A stretch of DNA of 56,479 bases from Spartobacteria bacterium (GTDB taxonomy: Bacteria; Verrucomicrobiota; Verrucomicrobiia; Chthoniobacterales; UBA10450). Positions within the stretch are counted from its first letter, which is position 1. Every line of letters begins with the position of its first letter. Below, piece by piece: positions 8,454 through 17,900 of this stretch. The stretch is from the NCBI GenBank assembly GCA_003134765.1, contig PLCM01000009.1:1-56479 (forward strand), written 5' to 3'. The notes below the pieces were generated by a model. It was not told where the DNA came from and made no database searches. It saw only the letters and a program-made list of their open reading frames with translations. A program made the translations under genes and the position numbers.

Positions 8454-9734
8454 TCACGTCAGCGGCCGTGTTTCGGCCTGGAAGTTCCGCGTGATCAACC
8501 GTGCGCCCTTGTTGAAGGTGAGGTAAGACCAGGCCCATTGCATCAGGACGACAATGCGATTGCGAAAGCCGACCAGAAAAATGATGTGGACGAAAAGCCA
8601 GGCGAGCCAGGCAAACAACCCACTGAGGTGAACGAAGCGCAGATCGGCCACCGCCTTGTTCCGGCCGATCGTAGCCATACTGCCTTTGTCCCAGTAACGA
8701 AAACGCTCCGGTTTTCGGTCGTCGATCATCGCCACGATGTTGCGGGCGGCGTGTCGGCCTTGCTGCATGGCCACCGGCGAAACGCCCGGCAACGGTTTTC
8801 CCCCTTGATGACTGTAACTCGCCAGGTCCCCAATCACCTGCACCTCCGGATGGCCCGGAATGGTGAGGTCTTCGTTCACGATCACCCGGCCCACCTTATC
8901 GACCGGAACACCAATCGTCTTCCCGACAAAGGAAGCGGCGTTGCCCGCGGCCCAAATCTTCACGCGGCAAGGAATGAACTCGTCCCCCACTTCCAAGCCC
9001 GCTTCCGTCAGGTTCTTCGCATGAATGCCGGTCCGCACTTCGACACCGAGCTCCTTCAGCTGTTTCATGGCGCTGGCGGAAAGATCCTCGGGAAAATCAG
9101 AGAGGACCCGCTCGTCACCCTCCACCAACACCACCCGGGCGCTCGAGGGATCGATGTGCTTGAAATCCTTGTCCAGCGTATAACGCGCTATCTCCGCGAT
9201 CGCGCCCGCCATTTCCACCCCCGTCGGGCCGCCGCCGATGATCACGAACGTCATGGCCGCGGCCTTGGCCGCTTCGTCTGTAATTTTTTCCGCGTACTCG
9301 AAGGCCAGGAGGAGACGCCGCCGGATTTCAATCGCGTCCTCCAGGCTTTTCAATCCCGGCGCCAACTTCTCCCATTCGTCGTGGCCGAAATAGGAATGCC
9401 GGGAACCGGTCGCGAGAATCAGGTAATCGTAGGCAATTTCACCATCGCCGATGTTTATCGTGCGCCCTTCGACGTTGACCGATTTCACTTCGGCCAGAAT
9501 GACCTCCGTGTTTTTGCACTGGCCAAGGATCCCGCGGATAGGCGCGGCGATGTCCGCCGGCGAAAGAGCCGCGGTGGCGATCTCGTAGAGCAACGGCTGA
9601 AAAAGATGATGGTTCGTCCGGTCGATCACCGTCATCCGCACGGCCTCCCTGGTCAGCAGCTTCGCCGCCTCCAAACCCCCAAATCCGGCGCCGACAATCA
9701 CGACGTGAGGTTTGGGAGCCGGGTCGTTTTCCAT
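8454..9734 (-). CDS. ndh: Type II NADH dehydrogenase (NDH-2)
   Basis: A 426-residue membrane-associated flavoprotein that oxidises NADH and reduces quinone without proton pumping. The FAD-binding Rossmann motif VVIVGAGFGGLEAAK is near residue 13 and the NADH-binding motif VIIGGGPTGVEMAG near 168. FRYWDKGSMATIGRNKAVADL is the conserved segment before the C-terminal hydrophobic pair (LFAWLAWLFVHIIFLVGF), which anchors it to the membrane. The ATG at 9734 is chosen because the upstream open frame runs through repeat DNA. No respiratory genes flank it. Confidence 0.94.
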   Translation of the reverse strand: MENDPAPKPHVVIVGAGFGGLEAAKLLTREAVRMTVIDRTNHHLFQPLLYEIATAALSPADIAAPIRGILGQCKNTEVILAEVKSVNVEGRTINIGDGEIAYDYLILATGSRHSYFGHDEWEKLAPGLKSLEDAIEIRRRLLLAFEYAEKITDEAAKAAAMTFVIIGGGPTGVEMAGAIAEIARYTLDKDFKHIDPSSARVVLVEGDERVLSDFPEDLSASAMKQLKELGVEVRTGIHAKNLTEAGLEVGDEFIPCRVKIWAAGNAASFVGKTIGVPVDKVGRVIVNEDLTIPGHPEVQVIGDLASYSHQGGKPLPGVSPVAMQQGRHAARNIVAMIDDRKPERFRYWDKGSMATIGRNKAVADLRFVHLSGLFAWLAWLFVHIIFLVGFRNRIVVLMQWAWSYLTFNKGARLITRNFQAETRPLT

Positions 9735-9781
9735 CGGCGCAATTTCCGCGGTTGAGAATCCTATGCGAGCACTTTGTTGGG

Positions 9782-9970
9782 TGGCCCTTCTTCCCAATGT
9801 GGGAGCCGCCTTTGTGCGGCGATTCTTTTTCCGGGGAGCGCCCTCGCCGAAAAGCCCCCACCAGGTCCGTCCGTTCGGCGAGGCGCCGAACGGAGCACGC
9901 GAGGGCGCGTGCGCTCCCCAGTCATGAAATTGCACCGATTCATCGGGGCGCAAAGGCCCCTCCCACATTG
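9782..9970. repeat. Nested palindromic intergenic repeat between ndh and rpmI
   Basis: The 308-bp gap between the divergent ndh and rpmI genes is largely a nested inverted structure. An outer arm containing CCCAATGTGGGAG and a GCGGCGATTC segment is answered by GATTCATCGGGGCGC and CTCCCACATTG at 9937-9970. An inner pair, GGGGAGCGCCCTCG near 9832 and CGAGGGCGCGTGCGCTCCCC near 9900, forms a second stem. Both promoters must lie in or beside this element. No gene is seen in it. Confidence 0.7.
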
Positions 9971-10042
9971 AAGCGGCGATCACAGAAAGACTACCGCAAA
10001 AGCGGTTGTCAGGCGCTCCGGCTGGGGTATCTTCCGCGCCTT

Positions 10043-10252
10043 ATGCCAAAGCCGATTGCGCGCAGCAAAACCCGAAAATCCGTCTCGAAGCGATTCAAGA
10101 TCACCGGGACGGGAAAAGTGATGCGGCAACATGCCTCCCGGAGACACCTCCTTTCTTCAAAGAGCGCCAAGCGCAAACGCCACATGGCGAAGTCCGCCGA
10201 AGTCCATCATACCGACACGGCCCGGATCAAGATGAACATGCCGTTCGCTTAA
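10043..10252 (+). CDS. rpmI: 50S ribosomal protein L35
   Basis: A 69-residue, very basic protein starting MPKPIARSKTRKSVSKRFKI, with the L35 core RRHLLSSKSAKRKR and a slightly extended C-terminus (ARIKMNMPFA). L35 is a small component of the large ribosomal subunit. In most bacteria it is cotranscribed with infC upstream and rplT downstream; neither is here. A repeat lies on one side, and a repeat plus the SRP RNA on the other. The open frame extends upstream to 9752, but that part is repeat DNA. Confidence 0.93.
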   Translation: MPKPIARSKTRKSVSKRFKITGTGKVMRQHASRRHLLSSKSAKRKRHMAKSAEVHHTDTARIKMNMPFA

Positions 10253-10255
10253 CGG

Positions 10256-10440
10256 CGGCGCGCTTCCCCTGTTTGTCATCCCGAGCGAAGCGAAGCGCAG
10301 TCGAGGGACCCCGAAGTGGTGCCAGGAAGCTTCCAATTGCAGTAAACGGGATCCTTCGACTTCGCTGCGCTTCGCTCAGGATGACTCTGTTGCAATTGGA
10401 GGACGAGAGCGCGGGACCGTGGCCAATGAAAAGCTAATTG
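10256..10440. repeat. Palindromic intergenic repeat downstream of rpmI
   Basis: An imperfect inverted repeat: GTCATCCCGAGCGAAGCGAA near 10277 is answered by CTTCGCTGCGCTTCGCTCAG and GGATGAC ending near 10385. The same family appears at 21198-21378, 38827-38851 and 44606-44640. It may act as a bidirectional hairpin terminator for rpmI. The stretch 10441-10565 after it shows no gene. Confidence 0.7.
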
Positions 10441-10565
10441 CGTGAGGCATTTCCTGGCTGGGCCTCGCTGTCGGCTCGACGGAGTTTCGCCCTGCCAAAG
10501 AGTGTTGCCTCGCTCAAGGTGAAATGCTGATTGCGCGAGGGCGATCTTTCGCGAACAGTTTGTTT

Positions 10566-10659
10566 CCGTCAGGGGCTATGGACTGAGGACTTACGAACCC
10601 CGCCAGAGCAGGAATGCAGCAACGGTAGTCTGATCCTCCTTGCCGTAGTTCTCTGGCGG
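10566..10659 (+). ncRNA. ffs: Signal recognition particle RNA (small bacterial type)
   Basis: The apical domain is recognisable: CGAACCCCGCCAG, then a GCA-GGAA-TGC hairpin with the GGAA tetraloop that binds Ffh, then CAGCAACGGTAG, as in small bacterial SRP RNAs. The flanks pair into the long closing helix: the 5' strand begins CCGTCAGGGGCTATGG and the 3' strand ends GCCGTAGTTCTCTGGCGG, with an additional GAGGA/TCCTC step. Length is about 94 nt. The RNA directs Ffh to signal sequences at the membrane. Exact ends are estimated from the helix. Confidence 0.82.
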
Positions 10660-10670
10660 ACTTTTTTTTG
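10651..10670 (+). terminator. Intrinsic terminator of the SRP RNA
   Basis: The 3' strand of the SRP RNA closing helix (CTCTGGCGG) is followed directly by a run of eight T, so the mature RNA stem serves as the terminator hairpin. Confidence 0.65.
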
Positions 10671-10673
10671 AAT

Positions 10674-10741
10674 TGTAGGGCGTTTCTGTGAAACGCCATC
10701 GCTTGCCAATCCGGGCGGCGTCTGACACAGACGCCCTACAA
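10674..10741. repeat. GTAGGGCGTTTCTG palindromic repeat
   Basis: One copy of the palindrome family seen twice upstream of treS: TTGTAGGGCGTTTCTGTG at one end and CAGACGCCCTACAAA at the other, with a short central spacer. It ends a few bases before the start of the 95-aa hypothetical gene. Confidence 0.75.
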
Positions 10742-10749
10742 ATTCGCCA

Positions 10750-11037
10750 ATGAAATTGCTCAAGGTCAAAACCACGCGATTCACCATTATCGTTGAGAAA
10801 TGCGGGCGGCCCGAGGTTTACATTTTGTGGCAGAAACCGAAAACGGACCGGCGTTTCCAATCGCTCCTGAAAAACAATCGCATCATGACGGTGCGAACGA
10901 CAGAAAGTGGCACTGACTTTGGCGAAGTCGGATTTTACCAGAAACAAGGGGCAAGGCATTTGGCCTTTCCGAAATCGTTAAAGCGATTCGAGGGCCACCG
11001 AATCGTGGGCATCGATTGGGGACTCGTGCAATCTTGA
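10750..11037 (+). CDS. Small conserved-looking hypothetical protein
   Basis: A 95-residue basic protein (MKLLKVKTTRFTIIVEKCGR) with no signal peptide or membrane segment. The sequence is dense in charged and beta-type residues and ends GHRIVGIDWGLVQS. It is compact and free of repeat-derived sequence, and its stop lies 4 bases before the GTG start of the adenylyltransferase gene, so the two may be cotranscribed. No family or function was recognised. Confidence 0.6.
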   Translation: MKLLKVKTTRFTIIVEKCGRPEVYILWQKPKTDRRFQSLLKNNRIMTVRTTESGTDFGEVGFYQKQGARHLAFPKSLKRFEGHRIVGIDWGLVQS

Positions 11038-11041
11038 AGGT

Positions 11042-12232
11042 GTGAACGCGCGCATCATCGACGACGAACGGCTCGCCGCCGTGGCACTGACTGCGGGCGA
11101 CCTTTCACGCTACTCCCGACAGCTCCTCTTACCGGAAGTAAATGCCGAGGGACAACGCCGGATCAAAGCCGCGCGGATTTTATGCATCGGCGCGGGCGGG
11201 CTCGGCTCGCCGGCGTCTCTTTATCTCGCGGCGGCGGGGATCGGAACGCTGGGATTGGTCGATGCCGATCGCGTCGATGCTTCGAACCTGCAACGGCAGA
11301 TTCTTTACGCGAGCGGCGACGTGGGAAAGCTGAAGGTCGAAAAAGCGCGGTCGCGTTTGCAGGAACTGAATGCCGATGTCGAAATCGTGTCGCACAACGC
11401 GCGACTGACCAGCGCGAACGCGACGGAGATCATCGCGCCCTACGACGTGGTGATCGACGGCTCGGATAATTTTCCGACGCGCTACCTCTCGAATGACGTG
11501 TGCGTTTTCGCGCGCAAACCAAACATTTACGGCTCGGTTTTCCGTTTCGAAGGACAAGCGAGCGTATTCGCTCCGCATCTCGGTGGGCCCTGTTACCGCT
11601 GCCTGTTTCCCGAACCGCCCCCACCGGGCGCGGCGCCGAGCTGCGCGGAAGCCGGCGTGCTCGGCGTGTTGCCCGGGATCATCGGGCTTATCCAGGCAAC
11701 GGAAGCGCTGAAGCTGATCGTCGGCGCCGGGGAAACGCTGGCCGGCCGTCTCCTCCACTTCGATGCGCTGAAAATGAAATTTCGCGAGTTCAATCTTCGC
11801 CGCGACCCGGCCTGTCCGGTCTGCGGCGATGCGCCGAGTATTTTTGAGCCGATCGACTACGAACAATTCTGCGCCGGGCCGCCGGCGGCGGATTGGTTCG
11901 CGGCGCCCGATGGCTTGCCCTCCATTTCCGCGCGGGAATTGAAGCAAAAGATGGATGGAGGCGAAGCGCTCGTGCTCGTTGACGTGCGGGAACGGTATGA
12001 ATATGAGATCGCCCGGATCGACGGGGCGCGTTTGATTCCGCTGGGAGAATTGGAATCGCAGATGAACGAACTGCCGCACAACGGGATCCTGGTGTGCCAG
12101 TGCCACAGCGGCGTTCGGAGCGAACACGCCGCCCGGCTACTTCAGGAAGCTGGGTTCGAGAACGTCTATAATCTCGAGGGTGGAATCGACGCCTGGTCGA
12201 TCGAAGTCGATCCAGCCGTGCCGCGATATTAG
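11042..12232 (+). CDS. MoeB/MoeZ-type adenylyltransferase with rhodanese domain
   Basis: A 396-residue E1-like enzyme that adenylates the C-terminal Gly-Gly of a ThiS/MoaD/CysO-type sulfur carrier and, through its rhodanese domain, can transfer sulfur to it. The ThiF domain (about 20-265) has the ATP motif IGAGGLGSPASLYLA and the substrate-binding DADRVDASNLQRQ. A Cys lies in APSCAEAGVLG, and the CYRC..CPVCG pairs bind zinc. The rhodanese domain (about 290-392) carries DVRERYEYEIARIDGA and the active-site loop CQCHSGVRS. The start is GTG at 11042; no ATG occurs early in the frame. It could serve thiamin, molybdopterin or thiocarboxylate pathways, and no carrier gene is adjacent. Confidence 0.9.
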   Translation: MNARIIDDERLAAVALTAGDLSRYSRQLLLPEVNAEGQRRIKAARILCIGAGGLGSPASLYLAAAGIGTLGLVDADRVDASNLQRQILYASGDVGKLKVEKARSRLQELNADVEIVSHNARLTSANATEIIAPYDVVIDGSDNFPTRYLSNDVCVFARKPNIYGSVFRFEGQASVFAPHLGGPCYRCLFPEPPPPGAAPSCAEAGVLGVLPGIIGLIQATEALKLIVGAGETLAGRLLHFDALKMKFREFNLRRDPACPVCGDAPSIFEPIDYEQFCAGPPAADWFAAPDGLPSISARELKQKMDGGEALVLVDVRERYEYEIARIDGARLIPLGELESQMNELPHNGILVCQCHSGVRSEHAARLLQEAGFENVYNLEGGIDAWSIEVDPAVPRY

Positions 12233-12235
12233 ATG

Positions 12236-12306
12236 GAGCCGGCACGCCCTCGTGCCGGCGGGATAAGGTCACCGGACTCCTTTACGGCCTGAGGGCAGGC
12301 CGTCTC
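12236..12306. repeat. GGCACGCCCTCGTGCC / GGCCTGAGG palindromic repeats
   Basis: Two palindromes in the 87-bp gap after the adenylyltransferase gene: GGCACGCCCTCGTGCCGG and CGGCCTGAGGGCAGGCCG. They match, in the opposite orientation, parts of the composite repeat upstream of treS. Confidence 0.7.
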
Positions 12307-12319
12307 CATTATTATTAGA

Positions 12320-12928
12320 CTAGCGCGCTTCTTTGATGGCCTGAGCCAGCATTTCCCCACTGGGAACATCGTTCCAGCGCCGGACGAGGCGGCCGCGCCC
12401 GTCGAAAACGAAAACGGCGAACTCCGAGGAGATCGGCGAGATGCCGAGTTGCGAGACGGCCTTGCCGTCAAAATCGGCGATCACAAAAATATCATTTCTC
12501 GCGTCGCGATTAATATGGCGTTCGGCATACTTCTTCTGCACTTCCTTCGCTTCCAGGTCGAGCCGGTGCCGGATCACGGCGGAAACCATTCCGCGCAAAG
12601 GCAGCAGGATATTCTGTTGAAAGTTGACGAGCGTGATGAGCCGGACTTTCGGGTCGCCGAAGGAAATTTTGGAAACACGGTCCCCGACGCTTTCGGCTTT
12701 GGCCTCATCCCGACGGTTGACTACGGAAATGATCGTGACGTGACCGTCCGCGAGGGAAAAATCGCGCCGATCAACGTCGGTGAAGGTGAGCGGATAATTA
12801 CTTCCGACGCGCAACTCGGCTGCCTGCGCGATCGCGGCGGCCAGCGCGACCAGGAAAAAATATTGCGGCCTGGCGAAGAACGCGCGTAAGGAAACACGAT
12901 GCGCCGCTCTGGGACCCGGATGATTCAT
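12320..12928 (-). CDS. Exported thioredoxin-fold-like protein lacking the CXXC motif
   Basis: 202 residues with a hydrophobic export signal at about 20-36 (YFFLVALAAAIAQAA). The mature part follows a redoxin-like order: a strand THVTIISVVNRRDE where CXXC would be expected, then a helix, FVIADFDGKAV, and ending VFVFDGRGRLVRRWNDVPSG. The candidate active-site position reads NRRDE, with no cysteine, so thiol redox catalysis is unlikely; a chaperone or binding role is possible. The family call is inference from pattern only. Its first ten codons overlap the 5' end of the divergent LysM gene, so one of the two start sites may be further inside. Confidence 0.55.
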   Translation of the reverse strand: MNHPGPRAAHRVSLRAFFARPQYFFLVALAAAIAQAAELRVGSNYPLTFTDVDRRDFSLADGHVTIISVVNRRDEAKAESVGDRVSKISFGDPKVRLITLVNFQQNILLPLRGMVSAVIRHRLDLEAKEVQKKYAERHINRDARNDIFVIADFDGKAVSQLGISPISSEFAVFVFDGRGRLVRRWNDVPSGEMLAQAIKEAR

Positions 12929-13612
12929 ACAGCAGATAGCACGTTCCTACTGAAATTCGCTACTGGTCTGGCTCTCGGCCTTGCGCTCAGCTGCGGAAGC
13001 TGCGACCGCATGATCACGCCGCGGAGCGCCCAGATCATCAAGGACGCCGAGAACAAGACGGCGGACGGCAATTTTCTGCGAGCGATCACGCTTTACGAAA
13101 GCGCGCTCGACGATTCGCCCCGCGCGGCCGACGTCCACTACCGCCTCGCGCTGCTCTACGACGACAAGATGCACGATCCGCTCCACGCCCTCCATCACTT
13201 CAAACGCTACCTGACGCTCGCGCCCTCCGGCCCGCACGCGAATGAGGTAAAGAATTTTATGAAAAAGGACGAACTCGAGCTGGGAACGAGTTTATCAGGC
13301 GACTCGGTGGTGAGCCGGGCGGAGGCGGCGCGTCTAAAAAACGAGAACCTCACGTTGCGCAAGGAAGTCGAGGACCTGCGGGCACATCGCCCGAGCGATA
13401 AGAACCAGGCGGACACGAAAACGGCGGGGACTGACAAAAAATCGGGATCCACGCCACATACCTACGTCGTGCGGGATGGCGATACCCTCGCGTCGATTTC
13501 GAGAAAATTTTACAAGTCCTCGGGACGCTGGAAAAAGATCCGCGACGCCAACAAGAACGTTATCGACGATCCGGCAAAGTTAAAACCCGGGATGACGCTC
13601 GTGATTCCGTGA
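12920..13612 (+). CDS. Lipoprotein with TPR-like and LysM domains
   Basis: 230 residues from the ATG at 12920; an upstream in-frame ATG at 12899 gives 237. The signal ends in LALGLALSCGSC, which offers lipobox-like cysteines. Next comes a TPR-like pair (NFLRAITLYESALDDSPRAA and LLYDDKMHDPLHALHHFKRY), a short coiled coil (AARLKNENLTLRKEVEDLRA) and a C-terminal LysM domain (YVVRDGDTLASISRKFY to PGMTLVIP). LysM binds peptidoglycan, so the protein is probably held between a lipid anchor and the wall. The 5' end overlaps the divergent gene, leaving no room for separate promoters outside coding sequence. Confidence 0.82.
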   Translation: MIHTADSTFLLKFATGLALGLALSCGSCDRMITPRSAQIIKDAENKTADGNFLRAITLYESALDDSPRAADVHYRLALLYDDKMHDPLHALHHFKRYLTLAPSGPHANEVKNFMKKDELELGTSLSGDSVVSRAEAARLKNENLTLRKEVEDLRAHRPSDKNQADTKTAGTDKKSGSTPHTYVVRDGDTLASISRKFYKSSGRWKKIRDANKNVIDDPAKLKPGMTLVIP

Positions 13613-13695
13613 TTCGAGATTCGTGAATCGTGAAAAGCTCAGAAAGCCTCGATGTAACGATTCAACGATGTAACGCTTCAACGAATACGTCCCGC

Positions 13696-14604
13696 ATGAC
13701 CACCATCACCCACATAGCGCCCGATATTGGCTTGTTGCCGACCAGTTTTGTGAACGTCTATTTTATCGGACGACCAGGCGGTGCTTGGGTGCTGGTCGAT
13801 ACCGGGTTGCCAGGCCGGACGAAACAAATTCTGGAAGCCGCCGAAGCGCGGTTCGGCGCGGGAGTGCCACCGGAAGCAATCGTACTTACTCACGGACATT
13901 TCGATCATGCCAGCTCGGCCTTGCCGCTCGCCGAATATTGGGACGTCCCCGTCTACGCGCACCGTTTGGAAATGCCTTATCTCACCGGTCGATCTGCCTA
14001 CCCCCCACCCGATCCGACGATCGGCGGGGCGATGGCGTTTCTTTCCCGCTTCGTGCCCTTTGGAGCGCGCGATCTGACCGGGCGCATCCGCCAGTTGCAG
14101 CCGAACGAAGTGCCGGGCGCCGCGGGTTGGGAATGGATCGCCACTCCCGGGCATTCGCCGGGTCATATCTCGCTCTTCCGTCCTTCGGATCGCGTCCTTC
14201 TTGCGGGGGACGCGTTTGCGACCATGAACATGGATTCATGGAGCGGTCTGGTGACGGGAAGAAAGACCCTGGCTCGCGCCGGAGCGCCCTTCAATACCGA
14301 CTGGGAAGCGACGCGATTGTCCGTCAAAGAGTTGGCAAAACTGCGGCCGAACGTGGTTGGGTGTGGACATGGAATTCCGCGCTCCGATTCCGATTTGCCA
14401 GCGCGGCTGGAGCGCTTCGCCGACGGTTTTCGCGCGCCGCGGCACGGCCGTTATGTGCGTCGGCCTGCGAAGACGGATGAAAACGGAGTCATCTCACTGC
14501 CACCGGCGCCATTCGATCCCGTTCCGTTCGCAACCGTCGGAGCACTGATCCTCGCCGGCGTCGCCCTCGGCGCCGGATATCTCGACGAGCAGAGAAGGAA
14601 GTAG
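13696..14604 (+). CDS. MBL-fold metallo-hydrolase
   Basis: 302 residues from the ATG at 13696 (MTTITHIAPDIGLLPTSFVN). The metallo-beta-lactamase signature LTHGHFDHASS gives the HxHxDH zinc ligands; further ligands are in TPGHSPGHISLF and LLAGDAFAT. The GCGHGIPRS segment supplies the late histidine. The C-terminus has a short hydrophobic stretch (VGALILAGVALGAGYL) that may tether it to the membrane. The fold serves hydrolases of lactones, thioesters and glyoxalase II substrates; nothing here selects one. The upstream frame to 13630 is not needed. Confidence 0.88.
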   Translation: MTTITHIAPDIGLLPTSFVNVYFIGRPGGAWVLVDTGLPGRTKQILEAAEARFGAGVPPEAIVLTHGHFDHASSALPLAEYWDVPVYAHRLEMPYLTGRSAYPPPDPTIGGAMAFLSRFVPFGARDLTGRIRQLQPNEVPGAAGWEWIATPGHSPGHISLFRPSDRVLLAGDAFATMNMDSWSGLVTGRKTLARAGAPFNTDWEATRLSVKELAKLRPNVVGCGHGIPRSDSDLPARLERFADGFRAPRHGRYVRRPAKTDENGVISLPPAPFDPVPFATVGALILAGVALGAGYLDEQRRK

Positions 14605-14620
14605 TCGTTGCGACTCAGGT

Positions 14621-14889
14621 CTTCTGTAGCCGCTTCGCTATGGGAGGCGCAGCCCTCCGTGGACCGCCCACTCTCACGTCGCCCAGACGGCGACGGATAC
14701 AGGAAGAGGGGGACTGACTAATTCGTCGCCGGTGGCGTGGTCGTGCCAGCGAATACGATCCGCATCCCGCGATCAACGCGCCGATCGCAATCTAAAAAAA
14801 AATCTTCTGTAGCCGCTTCGCTGTGCGAAGCGCAGCCCTCCGTGGACCGCCCCTCTCACGTCGCCCACAGGGCGACGGCTACAGGAAGA
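14621..14889. repeat. Two copies of an ~87-bp TGTAGC...GCTACA palindromic repeat
   Basis: Direct copies at 14621-14708 and 14804-14889. Each opens CTTCTGTAGCCGCTTCGCT, carries GCGCAGCCCTCCGTGGACCG and ends near ACAGGAAGA. The termini are inverted (TGTAGC and GCTACA). Related ends occur at 29350-29390, 47272-47345 and 55075-55146, and inside the rho coding sequence at 23885-23945. The rest of the gap 14605-14913 shows no gene. Confidence 0.75.
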
Positions 14890-14913
14890 ATGGGCGGCTG
14901 CTCCAGAAGAAAC

Positions 14914-17900
14914 CTATGGCCCACCGGGCGGACCAAAGGCGGGCGGGGCAACTCCAAGATGCGTGCTCGCTCCCGATGCCGGCGCCGGGCCGCCCCCTGA
15001 AAGAATGAACATTCCGGTGGTCGAATTATTTCCGCCGTTGAAATTCGAATAGTTCGCCCCCCTCGGATCCAGGACGTAAACATCGGCAGGTTTTCCACCA
15101 CCGATCGTCACGATGACGTTGTTCTGAACCGTCACGGTATTTCCGGCGATAGTCTTCACACTGTTCCCATTCAGGGTGACGTTGCTGACGAAGTTGACGG
15201 CGCCGTTGGCCCCGACCGCGTAAAGTTTCAAAACCGTATCAGCGCTGATCACGCCGCCGCCAATGGTAAGAACACCATTGTCACCCAGCGCGCCGACTTT
15301 GACGATGTCGGCCAGAATATTTGAATTCGCCAGGCTGATGGTGCCGTTGAGGCCCGTGTGGCGGATGTCGATCGAGCCGCGGTCTGCCCGGATCGAATCG
15401 GGCGCCACTCCGCCGGGGCTGGGAGCAGCGCCCGTAGCCGTTATTGCGCTGTTCGCTCCCGTGGCGAGGATCGTGATTTTTCCCCCGGGCCCTGGCGCCG
15501 CCGCATCGAGCAGGGAGAGAAGCTGGCCTGTGCTGCTGACATTAATCGCGACGCCGGCGGCGGAATTACTCTGCAAATTGATATTCCCGCCCGATTGGCT
15601 TCTCCGCAGCGGCGCCGCCGCCGCGCCCGCGGCATCCGCAGAGGAAACCGTGATGGCGGAATTCACGGTGATCGGCCCCCCGGTCGAATTCAAATTCACG
15701 GTCCCGCCAGACCCGCTCGGCGCCGCGCCACTCGGAACCAGCCCGCTCGTCGCCTGGATAGGTAACCCTACCGTAATGGCGCCGGTAGTGTTGACGGTGA
15801 ATGTTCCACCGCTGCCTCCCGGAATGGCGTTATTGGAGCTGCTTCCACCGTTGAACGTGACGGCACGCTGAATGTTGTCGGCCGCCGTAGATCCAAACGT
15901 CAGGGATGGCACATTGATAGTGAGCTGACCGCCATCAAACGGACCGAAGCCAGCCGGCGTCCCGAAATCGGGTCCGTTGAAGTTGATGCCGCCCGTCGAG
16001 GTCAGCGCGTTCGTGGTAATCGTATGCAGCACAGGCACGGTAACCTCGTTCGGAATGGTGAAGCGCGTGATGCCGCCGTTGCCCACACTGATCGAAGGGG
16101 CGTTCACGTTCGTGCCCGATAACTGACCGGCCGTAAGGGTACCCGTGCTGGTGAGCGTTCCCCAAACATCGATCCGGCCGGTGACAGCCAGCTTGCCGTT
16201 GATTTGCAGCGTCACCGTTCCTCCCGCGCCGCCAATTTTGCCATCGGAGTTATCGACGAAAGCGTTCAGGTCGTTGCCGATATTTGCGTCCGCCAGCGTG
16301 ACCTTGATGATCGCGTCCGATCCAATCGTTCCCCCCGTCGTGCCCAACTGGCTGTTGAGAATCTCGAAGTCCGCGTCGTTCGCCGTCGTCAGCGTCCCGT
16401 TTACGGTGAACGTCAGGCCCGCGCCCGTGCCAATGAAGCCGTTCAAGCGGTTGTCGATCTGCGCGTTCACAGAATTCGCGGTCAGTGCGCCACCGATGGT
16501 GGAACTGATGTTTCCGCCGGTCTGGATTCTGCCCGCGGAATTGTTCACGACGAGATTGAGCAAGCCAGCCGCACGCGTGGTAAGACCGCCGTTCAGAGCC
16601 AGGGTAATATTTCCGCCGGTACCGATGATGCCTGGCGCAGAATTATTCACCTGGAGATTCAGCCCTGCATCGACACCCGTGACCGTGTAAGATCCCGCGC
16701 CGGTCAGAAAAATCGAACCTCCGTTGCCGAGCGTCCGGCCGGCGCCGATGACCACGGTGCCGAATAAATCCGCCACGGTGATCGCACCGGCTGAAGTGAG
16801 CGTGATATTGCTGCCGCTCCCCTGGTCTCCCGTTCCCGGACCCGTCTCCAGCATCCAGATGCCGCCGCCCGTCATGGTCCCACCCGACTGGACCACGATG
16901 TTCCCTCCACTCGTCAGGCCGCTGCCGTCTGTGCGGAGGGTGAAGCCCGCAGCCGCCTGCAAATTCCGCCCGGCGTTCACCGTGAGATTGAGTCCGGTCG
17001 TGATCCCGCCGTTGAATCGCTCGATGTCCGCCCCGCCCGTGATCGAGAGATCGTTACCGGCCTGGAAGATTACATTGCCGGAAGAGGCTGTCGCCGTCGC
17101 GGTAAGCGTTCCGCCGTTCGACGTCAGGTTTCCGTTCGCAAGCAATGAGAGGGTGACCGCGAACACGTTAACTGGGGTGGTCGTCCCGACAGTGAGATCG
17201 CCACGCGACGAAGCCAGCAGCGTTTCGCTCGTAATCGTGCCGCCGTTGAGGGTGATTTGCGCACTGCCGACGGATGCCGCCGCGGTGTGCTGGATCGTGA
17301 TCGTGCCGCGATCGGCCTCGATCGCCGCACCGTTGTCGATAATATCGCCGCCGGCAGAGCTGATAATGATCTGGCCGGCCGGCCCCGGAGCAGCGCCGTT
17401 CAATAACGAAAACAGCTGAGCACCGGCCCCGAGAGTGATAGCGCTGCCAGTCGTTAGGCCGCTATTCAGTGAGAGAATTCCGCCGGCCGCGCTCCGCCGA
17501 AGAGGTGGCGGAGGAGCCTGGCCGTTCGGATCGTTCGAAGAAACCAGGATGCTCGAGTTCACATTCACCGGTCCGGCAGTCGAGGTGAACGAGACGGTGC
17601 CCCCGGTTCCGCCGAAAGCCACCCCCGTCGGGTTAAGGCCGGTCGTCGCCTGGATCGGTGCGTTCGCCGTGATTGCTCCGCTCGTAGTAATGGTGAGGTT
17701 GCCGCCCGAACCTCCGACGCTGTTCGTGGGAACGCCGCTGGCGCCATTGAAATTGGCCGATGCAATGTTAGCCGCGTCGAAGGTGATCGTGTTCGCGAAG
17801 ATCGAGAGCATGCCGCCATCTTTTCCGTCGCCTGCCGCCACAAAATTATCGCCGCTAAAATCAATGCCACCGGCCGAAACAATCGAAGAAACGGTCAGGG

